Of a DNA stretch of 44,653 nucleotides, positions 7,984 through 16,459 are shown piece after piece. Source of the stretch: Mariniblastus sp. GTDB taxonomy: Bacteria > Planctomycetota > Planctomycetia > Pirellulales > Pirellulaceae. The stretch's first letter is position 1; the number at the start of each line of letters is the position of its first letter. The DNA lies in contig JABACA010000024.1 of NCBI GenBank assembly GCA_014237975.1, positions 1 through 44,653 of the forward strand, written 5' to 3'. The notes beneath the pieces are model-generated. The model saw only the letters and a program-made list of their open reading frames with translations. It was not told where the DNA came from and did no database searches. Made by a program: the position numbers and the translations under genes.

Positions 7984-10740
7984 ATGTCCCGAGTTGTTCT
8001 TGTTTTAACTGTTTGCCTGCTGTTACCGTCCCCTCTCACTGCACAACAAACGGAACCGAAAGAAATCGCGTCCGTCGAAGGCGTGTCCGAATACCGTCTG
8101 TCCAACGGGGCAAGGCTGCTGTTATTCCCGGACGCATCCAAGCCAACGCTAACGGTCAACATGACCGTCTTGGTGGGCTCCCGCCACGAGGGATATGGTG
8201 AAGCCGGCATGGCCCACCTGCTGGAACACATGGTTTTCAAGGGCACGCCCACATTCAAAGACATCCCGACTGCGTTACGCGATCACGGCGCCAGTTTCAA
8301 TGGAACCACCAACCGCGACCGAACCAATTATTACGAAACGCTGCCGGCCAATGACAAGAATCTCGAATTCGCCATCAAAATGGAATCGGACCGTTTGGTT
8401 AACAGTTTTATCAAACATGAAGACCTGATGTCCGAGTTTACCGTAGTCCGAAACGAATTTGAACGAAGCGAAAACAGTCCACAAGGTGTTTTGGCCCGTC
8501 GCGTGATGGCGGCTGCTTTTGAATGGCACAATTACGGCAAAACAACAATCGGCAATCGATCGGATATTGAACGTGTTCCGATCGACAGCTTGCGGGCGTT
8601 TTACAAAAAGTTTTACCAGCCCGACAATGTAGTCATGATTATTACCGGTCGTTTCGACCCGAAAAAAGCACTGGCGTTGGCCAACCAATACCTGGGATCG
8701 ATTCCCAAACCGAAACGCGAGTTGAAGCCAACGTATACCGAAGAACCAGCTCAGGACGGTGAACGTCATGTCGAATTACGACGGGTTGGCAGCATCGGCT
8801 CGACGATGGCCGCCTATCATATGCCGGCCGCATCGCACCCCGACTGGGCCCCGCTCAGCATTATGGCTAGCGTCATCTCCGAGGATAAAGTGGGCCTTTT
8901 GGAAAAAGCCCTGGTGGAAACCAAATTGGCCACACGAGCCTCGGCCCGCGCTGACTCGGCCCACGACCCCGGTTTATTCATCGTTTCAGCCCAACCGGCT
9001 GACGGTAATCTGGACCAAACCCAGGCGGTCATGTTGGAAACCATGGACCAACTAGGCGGGCAAACCTTCGACGAAGAAGCGATCGAAAGAGCAAAAACCC
9101 GATCCGCCCGTTCCTTCGAGAACCTGATTAATAACGCCGATCAAATGTCCCGGTCTTTGAGTAGTGCATCCTCACTGGGCGATTGGCGTTTACTGTTTTT
9201 ACAGCGGGATCGATTGCAAAAGGTTACGGCGGATGACGTCAAGCGAGTCGCCCAAACCTATTTCCCTTCCTATAACCGGACCGTCGGTCAATTCATACCG
9301 TCTGACACTCCCATGCGAATGACGGTTCCGGCCGTGGCATCGATTTCCGACATGGTCAAAGACTACCAGGGAGGCGAAGCCGTCGAGTCGGGTGAGGCAT
9401 TCGACCCCTCTCCAGAAAATCTCGACTCGCGGATCACGACCCTCGATATGGATGGTATTCAGATCGGCATGCTCAAGAAAAAGAACCGGGGTGAAACCGT
9501 CAACATGACCGTCAACCTGCATTATGGAAACGAGGACTCTCTCAGTGGCATGACCACGGCAGCGGCGATGGTTCCCAGCATGTTGATGAACGGCACCAAA
9601 ACCATGGACCGCCAGGCATTGCAGGCGCGAATGACCGAGCTGGGTGTTCGGATTTCGAGCGGGGGCCGGGGTGGAGGGCGCCGCGGTCGACGCGGTGGTG
9701 GACGGTCCGGCTCGGCCGGCAGCCTGTCTTTCTCCATCCAGGCCAAACGGAGCTCGCTGGTTCCCGCGATCCAACTGTTGGGGGAGATCATGCGGGAGCC
9801 CGCCTTTCCCGAAAAGGATTTTGAGCAGATGAAAACTCGAACGGTCAACATGATGAAAATGATGCAAACCGAACCGCAGATGTTAGCATCCTCGGAATTA
9901 TCAAATGCCTTGTCGGATTACCCCAAGGGAGACGTACGGTACGTTCCCACCATGCAGGAAAATATCGAACGCGCGGAAAAACTGACACTCGACCAGGTTA
10001 AACAGGTCTATCACAACCAAATGTCTTCGGCGACCGGAGAAATTGCCATCGTGGGCGAGTTTGACACCCAGCCGGTACTCGAAGCGATCAATGAGGCTCT
10101 GGAAAACTGGAAGTCGGATGTTGGTTTTGACCCAATCCAACGGCAAGCACGAGCAGAGATGGTCGGGGCCAAGAAGAACATCAACACACCCGATAAAGCC
10201 AATGCTGTTTTCGCGGCAGGCTTGGCATTCCCTCTGAATGAATCGGACGACGATACGGTCGCGTTGGAACTGGGCAATTTCATTTTGGGGGGCGGGACCC
10301 TTTCGTCGCGGCTGGGAAGTCGAATTCGCCAAAAAGAGGGCCTCTCCTACGGGGTCAGTTCGTCGGTGACGGTCCCAGCCAAAGGGAACGACTCGCGTTT
10401 CATGATTCGGGCCATCACCAATCCGGAAAACATGGATGCGGTGGAAAAGGCGGCCATGGAAGAATTAACCCGCTTCATCGAGCAGGGTCCCACGCAACAG
10501 GAAGTCGAAGATGCCAAGACAGCCTGGCTCGAACGTCAAAAAGTATCCCGCTCGAGCGACAGTTCGATTGCCGGGCAAATAAGATCCAACTTGTATCTGG
10601 ATCGAACTTTTGAACACACCAGCCAACGCGAAAAAAAGATCAAGGGTTTGACGCCGGACAAAATCCAGAACGCGTTCAAACAACATGTCAAACCGGAAAA
10701 TTTGCTCATCATTCGGGCGGGCGATTTCGGCAGCGAATGA
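7984..10740 (+). CDS. Secreted M16 zinc peptidase, two-domain, with Gly/Arg-rich insert
   Basis: This 918-residue pitrilysin/insulinase-type metallopeptidase has two M16 halves. The N-terminal half has the inverted zinc site HLLEH (His78, Glu81, His82), with Glu158 in VVRNEFE the likely third ligand. The C-terminal half lacks a zinc site and keeps the substrate-clamping R/Y segment SRLGSRIRQKEGLSYG, as expected. The ATG at 7984 is preceded by TGGAG six bases away and starts a signal peptide ending at LTAQQ, so the enzyme is exported. Between the C-terminal half's first strand and helix lies a run of about 20 residues (560-579) composed almost only of Gly, Arg and Ser. This is unusual in the family. 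No partner M16 gene lies beside it, consistent with a single-chain two-domain enzyme. Confidence 0.92.
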   Translation: MSRVVLVLTVCLLLPSPLTAQQTEPKEIASVEGVSEYRLSNGARLLLFPDASKPTLTVNMTVLVGSRHEGYGEAGMAHLLEHMVFKGTPTFKDIPTALRDHGASFNGTTNRDRTNYYETLPANDKNLEFAIKMESDRLVNSFIKHEDLMSEFTVVRNEFERSENSPQGVLARRVMAAAFEWHNYGKTTIGNRSDIERVPIDSLRAFYKKFYQPDNVVMIITGRFDPKKALALANQYLGSIPKPKRELKPTYTEEPAQDGERHVELRRVGSIGSTMAAYHMPAASHPDWAPLSIMASVISEDKVGLLEKALVETKLATRASARADSAHDPGLFIVSAQPADGNLDQTQAVMLETMDQLGGQTFDEEAIERAKTRSARSFENLINNADQMSRSLSSASSLGDWRLLFLQRDRLQKVTADDVKRVAQTYFPSYNRTVGQFIPSDTPMRMTVPAVASISDMVKDYQGGEAVESGEAFDPSPENLDSRITTLDMDGIQIGMLKKKNRGETVNMTVNLHYGNEDSLSGMTTAAAMVPSMLMNGTKTMDRQALQARMTELGVRISSGGRGGGRRGRRGGGRSGSAGSLSFSIQAKRSSLVPAIQLLGEIMREPAFPEKDFEQMKTRTVNMMKMMQTEPQMLASSELSNALSDYPKGDVRYVPTMQENIERAEKLTLDQVKQVYHNQMSSATGEIAIVGEFDTQPVLEAINEALENWKSDVGFDPIQRQARAEMVGAKKNINTPDKANAVFAAGLAFPLNESDDDTVALELGNFILGGGTLSSRLGSRIRQKEGLSYGVSSSVTVPAKGNDSRFMIRAITNPENMDAVEKAAMEELTRFIEQGPTQQEVEDAKTAWLERQKVSRSSDSSIAGQIRSNLYLDRTFEHTSQREKKIKGLTPDKIQNAFKQHVKPENLLIIRAGDFGSE

Positions 10741-10787
10741 GACAGGACTGGCGTTGATTGTCCTTGCAAAGGCTCAAAGCGTGCGAA

Positions 10788-10806
10788 GCCCCCGTTTATC
10801 GGGGGC
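10788..10806. other. GC hairpin between convergent genes
   Basis: GCCCCCG and CGGGGGC arms enclose a five-base TTTAT loop between the converging M16 and selA genes. There is no T tract on either side, so it is at best a Rho-assisted or 3'-protective structure. Confidence 0.45.
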
Positions 10807-10893
10807 GACCACGACTCTCGTGACGGCGTGCCACAAGGCGCGATGCCTTAAATGACGAGACACTCGTTCAACCGCTCCCCAAACGAGCTGTCT

Positions 10894-12282
10894 TTAACCG
10901 ACAACCTTACTAAGCAGCTCAACCAGCAGGATATCGTATTGGGGGTGGATCGTCCTGAGATCCAGAACCAGGCGATCGTTATGAATCCGACCGATGACGG
11001 CGGGCTCGCCATTCCTTAATTGATTCGCCAATGCATCAACCGACATCGATTCGGTTTCCATCGATACACACCAACTGTCGATCTGCTGGGTGGGAACGCT
11101 ACCTCCCCCCAGCATCGACTGACAAGGTTCCGAAATCGCCGATTTAAAGCCGGACAAATGCTCAATCTGTTCCGCAATCCTGCCTGCCCTTAGTTTCAAA
11201 TTTTCGCTGGGTATCGAGAGCATTCGAAGCAGGGGTATCTGGTTGCCGTCCAAATCCTGGTTGCGATAACAGAGCAAAGTCGCATTGAGGGCCGCCAATG
11301 TCATTTTACCAACCCGCATGGCTCGCATCAGAGGATTGCGGAGGATTCGTTGCACATGTTTCTTTTTACCAACGATAATTCCGCATTGGGGACCCCCGAC
11401 GAGTTTGTCTCCACTAAACAGAACCACATCGGCACCCTGTTTAACACTCTGGGAGACCACCGGTTCGTCACTTAATCCAAATCTGGAAAAATCAACCAAG
11501 GCTCCAGACCCCACATCGTCAATCACGGGGATATTGTGTTGGCTACCTATATGAACCATCTCTTCCAAAGAAACGGACCGAGTAAACCCGACGACTTCAA
11601 AATTACTTGGGTGCACCTTAAGCAAGGCACCCGTGTTTTCACCAATCGCATTTTCAAAATCGGCAGGGTGCGTCTTGTTGGTAGTGCCCACTTCTCGTAA
11701 TTCACATCCACTGCATTTCATCACATCTGGCAACCGATAACTTCCGCCGATCTCGATCATCTGGCCCCTCGATACGACGACCTCTTTGCCGGACGCAAGA
11801 GCGGCTAATGCCAGCATCGTCGCGGCGGCATTATTGTTGACAACGGCAGCTGCCTCGGCCCCCGTCAACTCGCAAAGGATCGATTCGACCGCGCGAATTC
11901 TTTGGCCACGGCTGCCCGAGGCCAAATCAAGCTCAACACTCGCATAACCGCTCGCAATATCACTGACCGCATTGATCGCGTCCGAACATAACGGTGCCCT
12001 GCCCAATCCGGTATGCAACAAGATACCGGTGCCATTGATGACGGGACGGAGCGCGGGTTGTTCCGACTTTTCCAGCCAATCGGCAACGCGGGTTGCTATT
12101 TCACTTGCAGTCGGAATGGCTATGTCTTCGGCCGCGTTGGATACCTGTGTCCGCAAGTCGTCGAGGAATGTTCGCACTCCGTCGGCGACGACGTTATGGT
12201 TGACCGTCTTGACCATTTTTTTTAACGGTTCAATTTCGAGCAATTGATTGACAGACGGTAAATTTCTGAAGGGATTGGGCAT
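10894..12282 (-). CDS. selA: L-seryl-tRNA(Sec) selenium transferase SelA
   Basis: SelA is a PLP enzyme that converts seryl-tRNA(Sec) to selenocysteinyl-tRNA(Sec) using selenophosphate. At 462 residues it has normal family length. The N-terminal domain opens with FRNLPSVNQLLE, and VINGTGILLHTGLGRAPL (81-98) is a hallmark of the family. The PLP lysine is Lys293 in FSGDKLVGGPQ, the same region as Lys295 of the E. coli enzyme. Its presence implies the organism decodes UGA as selenocysteine. selB, selC and selD are not in this window. It follows the HU-like gene on the same strand, about 200 bases downstream. The candidate selenoprotein gene lies 3 kb away at 15431, and the SBP56 gene ends at 16460. 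Confidence 0.95.
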   Translation of the reverse strand: MPNPFRNLPSVNQLLEIEPLKKMVKTVNHNVVADGVRTFLDDLRTQVSNAAEDIAIPTASEIATRVADWLEKSEQPALRPVINGTGILLHTGLGRAPLCSDAINAVSDIASGYASVELDLASGSRGQRIRAVESILCELTGAEAAAVVNNNAAATMLALAALASGKEVVVSRGQMIEIGGSYRLPDVMKCSGCELREVGTTNKTHPADFENAIGENTGALLKVHPSNFEVVGFTRSVSLEEMVHIGSQHNIPVIDDVGSGALVDFSRFGLSDEPVVSQSVKQGADVVLFSGDKLVGGPQCGIIVGKKKHVQRILRNPLMRAMRVGKMTLAALNATLLCYRNQDLDGNQIPLLRMLSIPSENLKLRAGRIAEQIEHLSGFKSAISEPCQSMLGGGSVPTQQIDSWCVSMETESMSVDALANQLRNGEPAVIGRIHNDRLVLDLRTIHPQYDILLVELLSKVVG

Positions 12283-12481
12283 ATTGGAAACCGGTCGTGA
12301 TAAAGGTCTTGAAGAACGTTCTGGCCTGCTCTTATAGGTTAGCGTTTAGCACAAGGGTCGTCGAGCGCGAACGCTTCCGCCGAGTGTAATCCTGGACCTT
12401 ATGACTTCAACAACGCCCATTTCCACTCGGCCGACGGGACTGTGAAACGCCCGACTTATCACGTTCGAAAATCTCGCAAAC

Positions 12482-12877
12482 TCAGAGGTTGTTTTCGCGC
12501 GACGAACCAGGTTCCACCGCCGATGCTGAATAAGACGTTTCACCCGGTTCGACGGGTGCATCTTCTTCCAGGGACGCGCCCAGTTGACCAGCGCGGATTT
12601 CCATTTCCCTCACGCGGGCTTCCATTTCCTTACCCGGTTTGAAGGTTACAACATACTTTTCGGGCACTTGGACCTTATCCCCGGTTCTTGGATTGCGTGC
12701 ATTTCTGGCCGCACGTTTCTTGACTTCAAAAACACCAAAATTTCGCAACTCGATCCGTCCATCGGCGACCAAAGTCTCGATGATGGCATCGAATGTCCTT
12801 TGGACGATCTCTTTGGTCCTCAGTTGTGTTTCATCCATTTCTTCGGAGATCGCCTTTACGATTTCCTTTTTGGTCAT
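12482..12877 (-). CDS. HU/IHF-family DNA-binding protein with acidic C-terminal tail
   Basis: This is a 131-residue nucleoid-type protein. Residues 1-95 are a complete HU/IHF fold: [10 protein letters not shown] start, helix pair, and the [19 protein letters not shown] beta arm with RNPRTG at the DNA-intercalating tip, then FKPGKEM. The final 36 residues are acidic and rich in Pro, Glu and Ser, an extension absent from ordinary HU. The start at 12877 is set by AGGAG eight bases upstream. The longer frame to 12955 adds a non-homologous stretch. A plausible sigma-70-type promoter lies at 12942-12968. It is upstream of selA on the same strand, but 199 bases separate them, so cotranscription is possible but unproven. 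Confidence 0.9.
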   Translation of the reverse strand: MTKKEIVKAISEEMDETQLRTKEIVQRTFDAIIETLVADGRIELRNFGVFEVKKRAARNARNPRTGDKVQVPEKYVVTFKPGKEMEARVREMEIRAGQLGASLEEDAPVEPGETSYSASAVEPGSSRENNL

Positions 12878-13374
12878 GGCTATTGCTCCTAGAAACGGGT
12901 GTAAATGCCGATTGAACCGGCTTGCCAAGAAGTGGCTTAAGTGTATAAGCCACAACGACTAAAGTCAACAAACAAGTCGACCAGCACGAATTCTCATTTG
13001 CCCGGGTTAACGGCGGTTTCTACGTGCAATTAGCAATTTGGTTCTTAGTTTCTGCCGAAATTCGTTCCCTATCTAAAACGTTCTGCTTGCGGCCGTCCTA
13101 TTGCGACCACCCAATGCAACGGGAAATTTCCGGTTGCCTTCCCCAAATCAAAGTAAGCAACCATCCGTTCGCATTCAATTTGTGGCAACCAAGGAACACG
13201 CGATGCACAAACGCATCAATCCAATAACAAAGCTCGTTTATTTTTTTAAATGGCAGGTAATACGAGTTTTAGCGCCATAGAGTTTTGTAACGACCTTGAG
13301 GCTTGATCGAGCCACTCGGTTGTTCCTTTTCAAAACAGCGAATACGAATCTCTTTTTTTAACACTCGCGCCACC
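12878..13374. other. 497-bp divergent intergenic region
   Basis: The region lies between the HU-like gene (reverse) and the RTX protein gene (forward). Apart from the HU promoter candidate I see no gene. The 67-codon open frame at 13024-13227 has no homology-like features or ribosome-binding site. The half nearest the RTX gene is A/T-rich with runs of T at 13238-13244 and 13352-13358. No tRNA(Sec) could be found here or elsewhere in the window's intergenic spaces. Confidence 0.55.
12942..12968 (-). promoter_or_regulatory. Candidate promoter of the HU-like gene
   Basis: Read on the reverse strand, TTGACT (12968-12963) is followed after 15 bases by TATACA (12947-12942), about 65 bases before the start codon. 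The hexamers are close to sigma-70 consensus, but the spacer is two bases short of the optimum. Confidence 0.45.
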
Positions 13375-15231
13375 ATGTCTTATACTCGTCGAAAAAAGAA
13401 ACGCCTGCTGGACTACAACCTCCTCGAGAAAAGGCAATTACTTGCCGTATCGGTCTCCCTCGACGCCGAAGGCGAACTCTCCATACAAGGTGACGGAAGT
13501 GCAAACATAGTTACCGTTTCCCAACCATCCACCGGCCAAATGATCGAGGTGGATGTCGATGGTTATGACCCATATCAGTTTGACAGTAATTTGGTCAGCC
13601 GTCTTTATTTTCATGGCGGCAATGGTGACGACATTTTCGACAACCAAACCGATTTACCCGCTGATGCGCGGGGCCACGATGGCAATGACATGCTATCAAG
13701 TGGATTGGGTGACGATCTCCTGATCGGTGGTCCGGGTGCGGATATACTCTCCGTAAAGGGCGGCGCAAACCAGTTGATGGGCGGTGACGGGGACGACCAG
13801 ATCAACGGCGGATCGGGATACGATTACGTGCTTGGCGGTTACGGCGACGATACGATACATGGTGGCAAGGGAGACGATCTTTTGCGGGGTGGCTGGGGCA
13901 ACGACACGATTTACGGAGATCTGGGGGATGATGTAATCCACGGATACACGGGTGCCGATGTCATTTATGGTTTGGCCGGTAATGACAAGCTCTATGGCCA
14001 GGCAGATTCCGATTTGGTTTACGGTGGAACAGGTGATGACATTGTCCGTGGTGGTAAAGGTGACGATGAATTACATGGAGACGACGGTAACGACTTCATA
14101 CTGGGTGACAAGGGAAATGACGAAATGCATGGAGGTCTAGACATCGATGTGATGTATGGTTCCGACGGCGACGACTACATGCGTGGCGGCGACGGAGACG
14201 ACCTGCTGTATGGACAAGATGGAAACGATGACATAGGCGGCGGTGACGGAAACGACCTGTTGCGTGGCGGCAATGATGACGACTTCCTTCAGGGCATGGA
14301 CGGTAACGATCGGCTCGATGCCGACGCGGGAAACGACATTGGTTTCGGTGGAGCCGGCGATGATACTCTCTTGGGAGACGAGGGGGATGACCAGCTGGAT
14401 GGACAGAGTGGCGCTGATTTAGTTTATGGCAATGCCGGTGATGACCTTTTGCGTGGTGGTGCCAATGACGACATTCTTTGGGGAGGCAATGGATCCGACA
14501 GTTTGTTTGGCGGCAACAGCGATGACTTCGACCGTCTATGGGGAGAGGGGGACGACGACCGTTTTCTGGTTCAAGGATTCGACCAGGTCAGGGATGAAAC
14601 TTCCGTCGACGCCGTACTGGTATTCCAGGACGTTTCCAGCCAATGGTCGAACAAGGAAATTGAGGTACTGGACCAGGGGTTTGCCCAGCTTCACCAGCGG
14701 ACACAAAACACCAGGCTGTTGAAAGACACCCTGCCAACAGGACGTTTGACGTTTTACAAAGAATCGATGTCCCAAATGGGAAATGCGCTGGCCGTCAATT
14801 CCCTTCAGTGGACTTCCAATCCATGGTCGACCACCTACGCCCGGCAAATAAAGATCCGGGAGTGGAGCGAAAATTCCGAGTCAAACAACGACCTGATGCA
14901 ATCGACTGTGATTCACGAAATTGCTCACAACTGGGACAGCGAATTGGAACTGACAACCATTAATGGATCGTGGAGCGGGCGTTGGAACAATTTCCTGGGG
15001 CTCAGTGGCTGGACCACAAATCCGATTTTCACACAGAACTACGTGCCGTCGCTCAACGGACAGTGGTGGTATCTATCTAACGCTTCGTTTGCCGCATCCT
15101 ATGGACAAACGACACCCAATGAAGACATGGCAACCGTCTGGCAGTACGTTTTTTCCGGTCAATCGACCAATGATCCCGGACTGCAATCCAAGTTAGACCA
15201 CGTCAATGCCTTGTTTGACGATTTGATCTAG
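13375..15231 (+). CDS. Secreted RTX-repeat protein with C-terminal HExxH metallopeptidase-like domain
   Basis: This 618-residue protein is in three parts. The N-terminus (MSYTRRKKKRLLDYNLLEKR, then QLLAV) is the basic, LExRxLLA-type leader seen on large secreted planctomycete proteins. Residues about 80-395 are an unbroken run of glycine/aspartate nonapeptides of the GGxGxDxxx type, which in RTX proteins coil into a calcium-binding beta-roll. The C-terminal part (about 400-618) contains HEIAHNWD at residues 514-521, a zinc-peptidase HExxH motif; further zinc ligands are not obvious. The ATG at 13375 begins the leader; the frame's earlier start at 13303 adds non-signal residues. The repeats precede the putative protease, the reverse of serralysin order, where the protease comes first. 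The catalytic role is inferred from the motif alone. Confidence 0.85.
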   Translation: MSYTRRKKKRLLDYNLLEKRQLLAVSVSLDAEGELSIQGDGSANIVTVSQPSTGQMIEVDVDGYDPYQFDSNLVSRLYFHGGNGDDIFDNQTDLPADARGHDGNDMLSSGLGDDLLIGGPGADILSVKGGANQLMGGDGDDQINGGSGYDYVLGGYGDDTIHGGKGDDLLRGGWGNDTIYGDLGDDVIHGYTGADVIYGLAGNDKLYGQADSDLVYGGTGDDIVRGGKGDDELHGDDGNDFILGDKGNDEMHGGLDIDVMYGSDGDDYMRGGDGDDLLYGQDGNDDIGGGDGNDLLRGGNDDDFLQGMDGNDRLDADAGNDIGFGGAGDDTLLGDEGDDQLDGQSGADLVYGNAGDDLLRGGANDDILWGGNGSDSLFGGNSDDFDRLWGEGDDDRFLVQGFDQVRDETSVDAVLVFQDVSSQWSNKEIEVLDQGFAQLHQRTQNTRLLKDTLPTGRLTFYKESMSQMGNALAVNSLQWTSNPWSTTYARQIKIREWSENSESNNDLMQSTVIHEIAHNWDSELELTTINGSWSGRWNNFLGLSGWTTNPIFTQNYVPSLNGQWWYLSNASFAASYGQTTPNEDMATVWQYVFSGQSTNDPGLQSKLDHVNALFDDLI

Positions 15232-15430
15232 TTATGCCAAACAATACCGGCATCGCATCTCAAACCGAAAATCCCACGACGCCCCCGTCGAACTTGCCAC
15301 CTGGCCCGGTAATTTTTCCCAAGATACGTTTTTTCCCAGATTTCAAGTAGAATCATGGATCGATCGCCGTAAAAACAAATGGGGCAACCCGATCAGTGAA
15401 AACAACGACACGGCTTCCATTGAGGATTCC

Positions 15431-16435
15431 ATGAAGAAACGTATAACCAGCCTGTTGATGGCCGTTGCCTTGACCGCCATCCCGTTACTGGCATCTGCAC
15501 AAAGCGGCAACGGGCTTCCGGCTGGAATCGTATGGTACGGTGTCCTGCAGGACGGCTTGGAACAAGCTCGTAAAACTGAACGTCCCATTCTGCTGTTATC
15601 GGCCGCACCCCAGTGCGCCGGAGTACCCGGGATGTGGTGACCCGGCAAGCAAAACATGGACAGAAGTTTTCTGTCCAACGACGCATTGGTTAACGCCTCC
15701 AGAAATTTTATCTGTATCCGAACGGCGACTTACGAAGACGCTGAAGAAGCGGAATTCCTGCGAAAGATCTTTTCGGGCAGGGGGGGTGAACTAGAAAATA
15801 CCGTCTTCGCGCTACTTACACCCGATGCACAATCAACCCTCAGTCGCACCGGCCGAAGCCCCCAATTTGCCTTCCGTTCGGCCCAGTCGATGGCCACGGC
15901 CATGGACAATCTGGCACTTAAATACCCTGGCAAACCTGCAACACCTGTCACGACTTTGCCAGTAATGAAAGACGTGCGACTGGCAGTCAACGTCTCCGCT
16001 TGCGATGGCCTGCCGTTAGTCGTCGTATACGGAAAAGATGAAGAACAACTCAAAGAGTTGGAACAAGAGATACTTCCGCTGGCTTTTTCCCAAAATCTGT
16101 CCGGGAAGTTTACCTACGTAAAAACCACTAACCCCAACGACATTGAAACCATCATCGGTTTCGACAAAGACGAGTACGGATTTGCGGTAATCATTCCGAG
16201 CCAATACGGCATCAGTGGAAAGGTGCAATACCAGTGGCCAGCCGAGGTGGAGCCTGCCCAACTGGGGCGCGGCCTGTTGGCCCTTGCCAACGCAACGTCC
16301 AAGGTTGAAAAAAACCACAACCAACACGTCCGAGCCGGTATGAACCAGGGCATTTCGTGGAAAACCGCCATCCCGGTCGAAGACAAAATGTCGTTACGGG
16401 CGATGCAAGATCGCCAGCAACGCAATCGACGTTAA
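15431..16435 (+). CDS. Predicted selenoprotein, secreted thioredoxin-like, UGA-encoded Sec at codon 70
   Basis: The frame runs from the ATG at 15431 (GAGGA five bases upstream) to the stop at 16435, interrupted only by a TGA at 15638-15640. Read as selenocysteine it gives 334 residues: a signal peptide (cleavage near ASA-Q24) and a thioredoxin-like start (RPILLLSAAP strand). Cys62 and Sec70 follow in C-A-G-V-P-G-M-W-U-P-G, then a helix, then the strand ENTVFALLTPDA. The residues after the TGA continue the same domain. A perfect hairpin suited to SECIS function begins 17 bases after the TGA. selA is nearby. The role is probably a periplasmic thiol/selenol redox protein. I do not recognise a named family. 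The alternative is a nonsense-mutated pseudogene, or Sec-independent translation from the Met at 15656; the hairpin and intact downstream frame argue against both. The stop lies 24 bases from that of the convergent SBP56 gene. Confidence 0.8.
15638..15677 (+). promoter_or_regulatory. UGA codon plus bacterial SECIS-like hairpin
   Basis: The TGA (15638-15640) is followed by a perfect 9-bp stem, TGGACAGAA at 15657-15665 with TTCTGTCCA at 15669-15677. It closes a three-base GTT loop at 15666-15668. Bacterial SECIS elements are small hairpins within the coding sequence just after the UGA, with a G (often GU) at the start of the apical loop, and SelB binds them. The 25 bases between the UGA and the loop fall in the usual range. 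The stem lacks the bulged U of E. coli fdhF, which is the one departure. Confidence 0.75.
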
Positions 16436-16459
16436 AGCCTTAGATCCAACCGCTGTCGC

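Noticed and set aside
12283-12481. Possible selC (tRNA-Sec) beside selA
   Set aside because: I searched the intergenic spaces around selA and the selenoprotein for a long-variable-arm tRNA with a TCA anticodon and a matching T-arm and found none.
13024-13227. 67-codon open frame in the HU/RTX intergenic region
   Set aside because: No ribosome-binding site, no hydrophobic or domain pattern, and codon usage unlike the neighbours.
13600-14580. CRISPR-like or satellite repeats
   Set aside because: The repetition is coding, in phase with RTX nonapeptides, and the copies differ from each other without spacers; no cas genes are near.
15656-16435. Separate 259-codon gene starting after the TGA, leaving 15431-15640 as a dead ORF
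   Set aside because: The two pieces share one frame and one domain, a signal peptide lies only on the first piece, there is no ribosome-binding site before 15656, and a SECIS-like hairpin spans that start.
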